Positions 1-4,175 of a DNA stretch of 7,528 nt are shown piece by piece; position 1 is the first letter of the stretch, and every line of letters starts with the position of its first letter. The DNA lies in NCBI GenBank assembly GCA_022792755.1, contig JAAWBP010000036.1:1-7528 (forward strand). The letters run 5' to 3'. The notes under the pieces are model-generated. The model worked only from the letters and a program-made list of their open reading frames with translations. It was not told the DNA's origin and ran no database searches. The stretch is from Oscillospiraceae bacterium. Its GTDB lineage: Bacteria > Bacillota > Clostridia > Oscillospirales > Ruminococcaceae. A program made the position numbers and the translations under genes.

Positions 1-100
1 CGTCAAGAAATACGCGACTTGGCAATTCTCGTTTCAGCTGCTGGCATACCGTTGTTTTTCCAACACCCATAGTGCCGCCAATCATATATAGAGCTTTCAT
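1..100 (-). CDS. P-loop NTPase/kinase-like protein, N-terminal 33 codons only
   Basis: Only the first 33 codons are inside the window; the gene runs off the left edge. The protein opens with a hydrophobic beta strand leading into a complete Walker A motif, GTMGVGKT (residues 9-16, GxxxxGKT), followed by a helix (TTVCQQLKRELP). This layout at the extreme N-terminus is typical of small nucleoside/nucleotide kinases and AAA-type small-molecule kinases, in which the P-loop binds the ATP phosphates. The substrate-binding and lid regions are missing, so the substrate cannot be named. The ATG at 98-100 is preceded by AGGTG six bases upstream, and a plausible promoter lies at 138-167, so the gene may be transcribed on its own. 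It follows the acetyltransferase gene on the same strand with a 163-base gap. The P-loop is certain; calling the protein a kinase is inference from its position and length. Confidence 0.7.
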   Translation of the reverse strand, partial: MKALYMIGGTMGVGKTTVCQQLKRELPSRVFLD

Positions 101-137
101 TATTTACACCTGCAAATTTCATTCTGTAGTTGTGTTC

Positions 138-167
138 ATTTTATCGAGGGCATTGTCTGAACATCAA
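138..167 (-). promoter_or_regulatory. Putative sigma-A promoter for the P-loop kinase-like gene
   Basis: Reading the minus strand, a TTGATG -35 element (162-167, 4/6 to consensus) and a TAAAAT -10 element (138-143, 5/6) are separated by 18 bases. Transcription would start near 131, giving a leader of about 30 bases before the start codon at 100, with an AGGTG ribosome binding site at 107-111. The match is reasonable, but AT-rich intergenic DNA yields such matches by chance. Confidence 0.4.
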
Positions 168-226
168 CATTTTTCCCGATAGGCTTTGCGCCGTCTTATT
201 CCGTTTTGGTTCAGTATGTGGGTGAG

Positions 227-262
227 AGCAACAAACGGGAATTTTTCCCTTTGTTCATTGCT
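227..262 (-). terminator. Hairpin just after the acetyltransferase stop, possible weak terminator
   Basis: An inverted repeat pairs AACAAA-c-GGGAA (230-241) with TTCCCTTTGTT (245-255), giving 11 base pairs with one bulged C around a three-base loop. An alternative outer stem AGCAA/TTGCT (227-231 with 258-262) can extend it. It begins immediately after the acetyltransferase stop codon on the minus strand. The downstream tract (TTTGTTGCTCTC) is only moderately T-rich, so termination would be weak; it may instead protect the 3' end of the message. Confidence 0.35.
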
Positions 263-263
263 T

Positions 264-839
264 TCATTTGCGACGATACCGCATAAAAATCTTCTCGTTA
301 AACCCTTTTTGCTTGCCGTGTTTTTCAGTGATACGCTTAAATTCCTCAAACCCAATCTTCGTATAGCACCTGATGGCACTACTGTTTACATCCGTCACAT
401 CAAGTACAAAATCCTGATAATCGGCAATCAGCATACTTTCCTGAAGGAGCGCTGTGGCAACACCTTGCTTGCGGTATGTTTTTCGCACCGCCACAAATTC
501 TATGTATCCAGTTGTGGCAGGATAAGCAAGCTGTCCTTCAAATTCCTCTTTCAAAACAAAGGCACCAAGCATCCCTTTGAAAAAACCAAAGCTCTTTTTT
601 AGAGATGGCTTATCTACTCTCGCCGCTCTGCCGGTGCAATCTGAAATTGCCAACACTCCAGCAATCTCACCCTCTACATCTGCCACATAAAACCTATCTA
701 TATTCAGTCCCGCAACAATGGCGTTTGCCACCTTTTGCGTGTCTTTACATAATACAGAAAAATCCTTTTCAAAGCCCTCTGCAATACATATGGCAACGCT
801 GTTGCGGTCTGTTTCGATTGCTTTCCTTATGTGTATCAT
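264..839 (-). CDS. GNAT-family N-acetyltransferase
   Basis: This 191-residue protein is a cytoplasmic Gcn5-related N-acetyltransferase, a family that moves the acetyl group of acetyl-CoA to an amine. The acetyl-CoA-binding motif A is clear: the beta4 strand GYIEFVAVRKTY (residues 111-122) runs into the pyrophosphate loop RKQGVA (123-128, R/QxxGxG/A) and helix TALLQESM. Motif B follows as LDVTDVNSSAIRCYTKIGF (146-164), the usual VxxxNxxAxxxYxKxGF pattern. The N-terminal MIHIRKAIETD is the usual GNAT first strand and helix. Length is normal for a single-domain member. The ATG is chosen because AAGGA lies nine bases upstream (849-853). The substrate cannot be told from sequence; amino acids, peptides, aminoglycosides or polyamines are all possible. 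Base composition is lower in GC than the genes to the right, which suggests a separate origin. Long open frames overlapping it on the other strand look like shadows. Confidence 0.88.
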   Translation of the reverse strand: MIHIRKAIETDRNSVAICIAEGFEKDFSVLCKDTQKVANAIVAGLNIDRFYVADVEGEIAGVLAISDCTGRAARVDKPSLKKSFGFFKGMLGAFVLKEEFEGQLAYPATTGYIEFVAVRKTYRKQGVATALLQESMLIADYQDFVLDVTDVNSSAIRCYTKIGFEEFKRITEKHGKQKGFNEKIFMRYRRK

Positions 840-899
840 GTTTGTAAGTCCTTTCTGTTGTTTTAACTATGTACCAAATTTCGATTTGTCGTTATATTC

Positions 900-928
900 A
901 TTATAAAGCAACACCCGCCCAAAAGCAG
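900..928 (-). promoter_or_regulatory. Possible promoter of the acetyltransferase gene (good -10, poor -35)
   Basis: A perfect TATAAT lies on the minus strand at 900-905, about 60 bases before the acetyltransferase start codon. At 17-base spacing the -35 position reads CTGCTT (923-928), which matches consensus poorly, and no TG extension precedes the -10. The -35/spacer region coincides with the terminator hairpin at 909-948. The call rests mainly on the -10 hexamer and its position. Confidence 0.33.
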
Positions 929-955
929 CTTCTTTCCGGCGGGTGTTGGTTTTTA
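909..955. terminator. Strong hairpin terminator between lysS and the acetyltransferase
   Basis: An 11-base-pair perfect stem pairs CAACACCCGCC (909-919) with GGCGGGTGTTG (938-948); an inner AAAG/CTTT pairing (922-925 with 932-935) can extend it. On the plus strand it is followed by GTTTTTAT (949-956), a good U-tract, whereas on the minus strand it is followed only by CTTTATAATG. The only gene reaching it in this window is lysS, on the minus strand, so it either works in both directions or was originally the terminator of a rightward gene. The strand is left open for that reason. Confidence 0.65.
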
Positions 956-1135
956 TAAGTCACCCTATGGGGCACCGGGCATAGTCATTTATAGTTCACG
1001 GCAATCGCTGACAGTCATTCACAGAATTATCGTGCATTTTGCGGCGTAAGTTTGGCGTAAATTGGCGTAACTTATGGTGTAAATACCCTCTGTTTCGTTC
1101 TGTCAGGGACTGTATAGAGAAATACAGAGACTTAT
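956..1135. other. Non-coding stretch downstream of lysS with repeats and a small hairpin
   Basis: No gene is supported here. It holds the four TTACGCC-like repeats at 1043-1082, a 7-base copy of AGTCATT at 983-989 and again at 1013-1019, and a small stem-loop CTGTAT/ATACAG (1110-1115 with 1122-1127) immediately past the lysS stop that lacks a T-tract and is unlikely to terminate. A rightward frame beginning at 1039 runs through the repeats into antisense lysS, with no ribosome binding site. The stretch lies at the boundary between the higher-GC core genes and the AT-richer left end, so it may be an old junction. Confidence 0.5.
1043..1082. repeat. Four helically phased copies of TTACGCC/TTACACC
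   Basis: On the plus strand GGCGTAA occurs at 1043-1049, 1054-1060 and 1064-1070, and a variant GGTGTAA at 1076-1082. Start-to-start distances are 11, 10 and 12 bases, close to one turn of DNA, so a protein bound at each copy would sit on the same face. The units are separated by AT-rich 3- to 5-base spacers. Such iterated short sites are known for regulators, recombinase arm sites and iterons; which applies here, if any, cannot be told from sequence alone. Confidence 0.6.
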
Positions 1136-2632
1136 TCAATCCAAAGGCTTCATCGTCGGGAAAAGCAAGACATCGCGGATCGATGCGCTATCGGTCAAAA
1201 GCATCACCAGCCGGTCGAGGCCAAAGCCGAGCCCGCCCGTCGGCGGCATCCCATACTCCAATGCAGTGATAAAATCTTCGTCGACCTCCGCGTTCGCTCC
1301 CTGCGCACGCTTGGCCTCGACCTGCTTGACAAAGCGCGCTTTCTGGTCGATCGGATCGTTGAGCTCCGAAAAGGCGTTGCCCATCTCCCGGTTGTAGATG
1401 AAATATTCGAACCGTTCGGTAAACGCGGGATCAGAAGGCTTCCGCTTAGCGAGCGGAGAGTTTTCCACCGGATAATCGTAAATAATCGTCGGCTGGATCA
1501 GCTTGTCCTCGACAAACGCTTCAAAAAAGGCGATCAGGACATGCCCCTTGGTAGCGGAAGCGCCTTCCTCCACCTCAACGCCGCGCTCCTTCGCACAGGC
1601 ACGCGCCGCCTCATCGTCCACCCAATCGGCGTAATCCACCCCCGCGTACTGTTTTACCGCTTCCACCATCGTCATTCTCGCCCAGGGAGAAACCATATCG
1701 ATTTCCGTCCCCTGATAAGTGATGACGCCGGAACCGCAGACATGGAGGGTAATCGTCCGGTACATATCCTCGATCAAATCCATCATACCGAAATAATCTG
1801 TATACGCTTGGTACATTTCAATCGAAGTAAACTCAGGGTTGTGAGAAGTATCCATCCCCTCGTTGCGGAAAATACGCCCCACTTCATAAACCCGGTCAAA
1901 GCCACCGACGATCAGCCGCTTTAAGTAGAGCTCCGTCTCGATCCGGAGGTACATGTCGAGATCCAAAGCGTTGTGATGGGTGACAAAGGGACGGGCTGCC
2001 GCGCCGATTTCCAGGGTGTGGAGGACTGGGGTATCCACCTCCAGATATCCCTTCCCGTCGAGATAGGTGCGGATTTCCCGCAGAATCTGGCTTCGCTTAT
2101 AGAACGTATCCCGCACTTCCGGGTTGACGATCAAATCCACATAGCGCTGGCGGTACCGCATATCGGTATCGGTCAGGCCGTGAAATTTTTCGGGAAGGGG
2201 AAGGAGCGACTTGGAAAGGAGGACGATGTCGGTTGCATGGACAGAGATTTCTCCTGTTTTGGTTTTAAAGACCGTCCCTTTCAGCCCTATGATATCCCCG
2301 ATGTCCCATTTTTTGAAAGCGTTGTAGCTTTCTTCCCCCACGTCGTCCAGCCGGACATAGGACTGCATCCGGTCGGTATTGTCGCGGATATCGACAAAGC
2401 TTGCCTTCCCCATCTTCCGGCGGGTCATGATCCTGCCCGCCAGGGAAACCGGTTTGCCTTCCAACTCTTCAAAACGATCCCGGATTTCCTTTGCAGTATG
2501 GGTCACATCATAAGACGTAATTTCATAAGGGTTTTTTCCCGCGCTCTGCAATTCCGCGAGCTTTTCCCGGCGGACCCGCCGCTGCTCGTGCAGTTCCTCC
2601 TGTAAAGCCACTTCGCTGTTCTGATCACTCAT
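1136..2632 (-). CDS. lysS: Lysyl-tRNA synthetase, class II
   Basis: Charges tRNA-Lys with lysine using ATP in the cytoplasm. The 498-residue length is normal for bacterial class II LysRS. An N-terminal OB-fold anticodon-binding domain occupies roughly residues 60-145 (VSLAGRIMTRRKMGKASFVD), followed by the linker RQRYVDLIVNPEVR (161-174). The catalytic domain shows the THHNALDLDMYLRIETELYL segment (218-237), motif 2 FRNEGMDTSHNPEF (255-268, with Arg256 and His264), the lysine-site segment GNAFSELND (418-426) and motif 3 GLGFGLDRLVMLL (467-479). Two positions are unusual: the usual AGGAAARPF-type loop reads EIGAAARPF (208-216), and the Arg/Lys before HNPEF is Ser263. Known lysine and ATP contacts otherwise look intact, so it should be active. 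The ATG has AAGGGAGGT nine bases upstream (2641-2649). It lies 89 bases after greA on the same strand, probably in one transcript with partial termination at 2692-2713. There is no room for a T-box leader. Confidence 0.98.
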   Translation of the reverse strand: MSDQNSEVALQEELHEQRRVRREKLAELQSAGKNPYEITSYDVTHTAKEIRDRFEELEGKPVSLAGRIMTRRKMGKASFVDIRDNTDRMQSYVRLDDVGEESYNAFKKWDIGDIIGLKGTVFKTKTGEISVHATDIVLLSKSLLPLPEKFHGLTDTDMRYRQRYVDLIVNPEVRDTFYKRSQILREIRTYLDGKGYLEVDTPVLHTLEIGAAARPFVTHHNALDLDMYLRIETELYLKRLIVGGFDRVYEVGRIFRNEGMDTSHNPEFTSIEMYQAYTDYFGMMDLIEDMYRTITLHVCGSGVITYQGTEIDMVSPWARMTMVEAVKQYAGVDYADWVDDEAARACAKERGVEVEEGASATKGHVLIAFFEAFVEDKLIQPTIIYDYPVENSPLAKRKPSDPAFTERFEYFIYNREMGNAFSELNDPIDQKARFVKQVEAKRAQGANAEVDEDFITALEYGMPPTGGLGFGLDRLVMLLTDSASIRDVLLFPTMKPLD

Positions 2633-2691
2633 TTATTTGAACCTCCCTTGTTTTTGTCTAACCGTCTGGCATTTTTGCAGCCAATACATAA

Positions 2692-2713
2692 ACAAAGGGC
2701 TTGCGCCCTTTGT
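2692..2713 (-). terminator. Hairpin between greA and lysS, weak or partial terminator
   Basis: On the minus strand ACAAAGGGC and GCCCTTTGT form a perfect 9-base-pair stem capped by a GCAA (GNRA) tetraloop, starting about eight bases after the greA stop codon. The following bases, TTATGTATT, form a broken U-tract. It could end part of the greA transcripts while letting the rest continue into lysS, or act as a 3' stabilising element. I see no good promoter between it and lysS, which favours readthrough. Confidence 0.6.
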
Positions 2714-2721
2714 ACGAAAAC

Positions 2722-3198
2722 CTATTTCATGATCTCTAAAATTTCAAACCGAACCATACCAGACGGCGTTTCCGCCTCGACAGTCTCCCCCGTATGATGC
2801 CCGAGCAGCGCTTTTCCCACCGGGGATTCATCCGAAATCTTGCCGTTCATCGGATCAGCCTCCGTCGAACCGACCAGGTGGTACTCCATGGTCTCGTCGA
2901 ATTCAACGTCGCGGATCTTCACTTTGGAGCCGAGGTTGACGACATCCGTACCCAGATCGTCGGCCTCCAGCACCTTGACGTTTTTGAGGATCGCCTCCAC
3001 CTGGACGATCCTGGCCTCGACCATGGCCTGCTCATTTTTCGCTTCGTCGTATTCGCTGTTTTCAGAAAGGTCGCCGAAAGAAAGCGCCACCTTGATTTTC
3101 TCTGCAACTTCCTTCCGCTTTATCGTTTTGAGCTCTTCAAGCTCTTCTTCCAGACGTTTTAAACCATCCTCAGTCAGCACAACCTGTTTTGCAGACAT
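2722..3198 (-). CDS. greA: Transcription elongation factor GreA
   Basis: GreA enters the secondary channel of RNA polymerase and stimulates cleavage of backtracked RNA, rescuing stalled complexes. The 158-residue length is standard. Residues 1-75 form the antiparallel coiled-coil domain, whose tip carries FGDLSENSEY (41-50); Asp43 and Glu46 correspond to the acidic tip pair Asp41/Glu44 of E. coli GreA that helps place the catalytic Mg2+. Residues from about 82 form the FKBP-like C-terminal domain, with LGSKVKIRD, the SDESPVGKALLGH segment and the family-typical ending PSGMVRFEILEI. The ATG has a strong AGGAGGA eight to nine bases upstream (3206-3213). Expression is likely driven by the consensus promoter at 3265-3293 through a leader with a terminator-like hairpin (3214-3244). 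lysS follows downstream. Nothing in the protein is atypical. Confidence 0.98.
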   Translation of the reverse strand: MSAKQVVLTEDGLKRLEEELEELKTIKRKEVAEKIKVALSFGDLSENSEYDEAKNEQAMVEARIVQVEAILKNVKVLEADDLGTDVVNLGSKVKIRDVEFDETMEYHLVGSTEADPMNGKISDESPVGKALLGHHTGETVEAETPSGMVRFEILEIMK

Positions 3199-3213
3199 GT
3201 AAAATTCCTCCTC

Positions 3214-3244
3214 AGAAACAAAAGCCTCCGGGAAGGAAGCTTCT
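3214..3244 (-). terminator. Terminator-like hairpin in the greA leader (attenuator candidate)
   Basis: On the minus strand AGAAGCTTCC (3235-3244) pairs with GGAGGCTTTT (3220-3229) around the loop TTCCC, ten pairs including two G-U, and the 3' side runs into GTTTCT (3214-3219). Read as a shorter stem it is AGCTTCC/GGAGGCT followed by TTTGTTTCT, a canonical intrinsic terminator shape. It lies between the consensus promoter at 3265-3293 and the greA ribosome binding site at 3206-3213, so it should act on greA's own transcripts as well as on readthrough from the upstream cluster. The CTTCC arm could alternatively pair with the greA AGGAGG, giving a competing fold. Confidence 0.6.
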
Positions 3245-3264
3245 GCCGCATTTACAATGTACCT

Positions 3265-3293
3265 ATTATATTAAATCTAATCCTCAGTGTCAA
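3265..3293 (-). promoter_or_regulatory. Perfect-consensus sigma-A promoter for greA
   Basis: The minus strand carries TTGACA (3288-3293) and TATAAT (3265-3270) separated by exactly 17 bases, matching the housekeeping promoter at all twelve positions. Transcription should begin near 3258-3260, about 60 bases before the greA ATG. The -35 and part of the spacer lie inside the last codons of the upstream unknown gene, whose stop codon is at 3277-3279. The match itself is plain; that it drives greA and lysS follows from position and strand. Confidence 0.85.
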
Positions 3294-4089
3294 GCGAGAA
3301 TCTTTCTTCCAGAATATTTTGCAGCGTGATTTCCCGATTATCCCAGATGCATTTTTCGGGCACAAAATTTTTAAGCTCACGGTGAGCTTCGATCCCATAC
3401 AGCACGGCGGCAAGGAGCAGCGGATCGACGCCGTCCGGAAGCGATAGGCCGAAAGACGACAAATCGGCGCCCGAGAAACCGCTCACTGTCTCTGTCCCTT
3501 TGAATTGATCCGGCTCCAGTGTAAAGACCGGAACGGAAAGCGCCCCCGAAAAATCAGCGCCGAAGCCTTTCGGCGAAACGATCATCAGGTTGTCGTTGGG
3601 GTGGTCTAACACATCGGTGATCTGCATCACAGCGCCAAATTCCTCCCGGAGCTGTTCCGAAAGATGTTCGTAGCTTTCCCTGTGAAGGGTTACCACCTTG
3701 AGCAAGGCACAGTGCTTTGCCATGGCCCGGGCAAGATCGTGGTAAACGCCGCGCAGGTCGATCACCGTCGCAGAGCGCTTCTGAATCGGAACCGGCGTAG
3801 ATTTCAGCAAAAATTCCACCGCGTTTTTTAAAAACGCATAACTGATCTCAGCGGGATCCGGCAGAGTAATTCCGCAGCCGTTGGGAAGTTGGATATCACC
3901 GCACAAAATCGCCTGAGAGGAAGCGGCACCCAGCTCTGACACCAGCTTTTTCCAGTTTACCCTTCGGCGCTTTAAGGAGACAACGCGGTAGGAGCCGCCC
4001 TTGTACGGTATTGTTTTTATTCCATATCCCTTTCGCAGCAGCCCGCCTTTTTGGTAAGCCTGCTCTTTTCCCGTTATCACTGCAAACAT
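3277..4089 (-). CDS. Conserved-looking protein of unknown function, possible Rossmann-like core
   Basis: I do not recognise this protein. Starting at the ATG at 4087-4089 it has 270 residues. That start is preferred because AAAAGGGTGG lies eight bases upstream; the same frame also has a GTG at 4119 and an ATG at 4110, but neither has a ribosome binding site. The N-terminus MFAVITGKEQAYQKGG is followed by a basic stretch (VVSLKRRRVNWKKL, residues 37-50). Residues 107-172 alternate strands and helices: SATVIDLRG, a helix VYHDLARAMAKHCA, LKVVTLH, a helix ESYEHLSEQLREEFG, AVMQITDV, NLMIVSP. This suggests a Rossmann-like alpha/beta fold, without a clear GxGxxG dinucleotide loop. There is no signal peptide or membrane segment, so it is probably cytoplasmic. 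It follows the S41-like gene by 86 bases and is separated from it by the hairpin at 4098-4156. Codon use resembles the neighbours, so it looks resident rather than acquired. Confidence 0.8.
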   Translation of the reverse strand: MFAVITGKEQAYQKGGLLRKGYGIKTIPYKGGSYRVVSLKRRRVNWKKLVSELGAASSQAILCGDIQLPNGCGITLPDPAEISYAFLKNAVEFLLKSTPVPIQKRSATVIDLRGVYHDLARAMAKHCALLKVVTLHRESYEHLSEQLREEFGAVMQITDVLDHPNDNLMIVSPKGFGADFSGALSVPVFTLEPDQFKGTETVSGFSGADLSSFGLSLPDGVDPLLLAAVLYGIEAHRELKNFVPEKCIWDNREITLQNILEERFSLDTED

Positions 4090-4097
4090 AAAAACAA

Positions 4098-4107
4098 CCA
4101 CCCTTTT
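4098..4107 (-). promoter_or_regulatory. Ribosome binding site that decides the start of the unknown gene
   Basis: AAAAGGGTGG lies eight bases before the ATG at 4087-4089 (spacer TTGTTTTT). The two upstream in-frame candidates (GTG at 4119, ATG at 4110) have no purine-rich site in front of them. The motif is unusual in lying entirely in the 3' arm of the 19-pair hairpin at 4098-4156, so translation should depend on that hairpin being open. Confidence 0.55.
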
Positions 4108-4156
4108 CATATACTTCACGCCGCAGCGCAGTTATCAAAGTATATGAAAAGGATGG
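4098..4156 (-). terminator. Long hairpin that covers the ribosome binding site of the unknown gene; terminator or attenuator
   Basis: CCTTTTCATATACTT (minus strand, 4152 down to 4138) pairs perfectly over 15 bases with AAGTATATGAAAAGG (4116 down to 4102). A G-U pair (4153 with 4101) and CCA/TGG (4154-4156 with 4098-4100) extend it to 19 pairs in minus-strand RNA around a 21-base loop. On the plus strand the 4153/4101 pair would be an A-C mismatch, so the fold favours the minus transcript. The 3' arm ends in TGG and is followed directly by TTGTTTTT and then the ATG at 4089, giving a terminator-like layout. The same arm contains the whole Shine-Dalgarno AAAAGGGTGG (4098-4107). Confidence 0.6.
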
Positions 4157-4175
4157 AAAAGAAATACGGTTTTTA

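Noticed and set aside
186..602. 138-codon plus-strand frame opposite the acetyltransferase
   Set aside because: The minus-strand GNAT motifs are clear over the same DNA, and the plus frame shows no domain or ribosome binding site.
1039..1269. 76-codon plus-strand frame starting at TTG and reading through the TTACGCC repeats into lysS
   Set aside because: Rare start codon, no ribosome binding site, half of it antisense to lysS. A degraded integrase tail was considered but nothing recognisable supports it.
1973..2605. 210-codon open frame on the plus strand opposite lysS
   Set aside because: It is fully antisense to an unambiguous lysS, has no ribosome binding site or recognisable domain, and is the kind of shadow frame expected in GC-rich coding DNA.
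2633..2691. Separate promoter or T-box leader for lysS
   Set aside because: The best -35-like TTGGCT pairs only with a poor -10 (TTAGAC), and the gap to greA is far too short for a T-box.
3174..3251. Short upstream ORF of 25 codons in the greA leader, overlapping the greA start out of frame
   Set aside because: Its ATG (3249-3251) would be about seven bases from the predicted transcript start with no Shine-Dalgarno, so translation is unlikely. It could be revisited if ribosome profiling shows occupancy.
4120..4175. Promoter for the unknown gene around TATACT upstream of the hairpin
   Set aside because: A fair -10 is present, but no acceptable -35 lies 16-18 bases before it; the -10 is also part of the inverted repeat.
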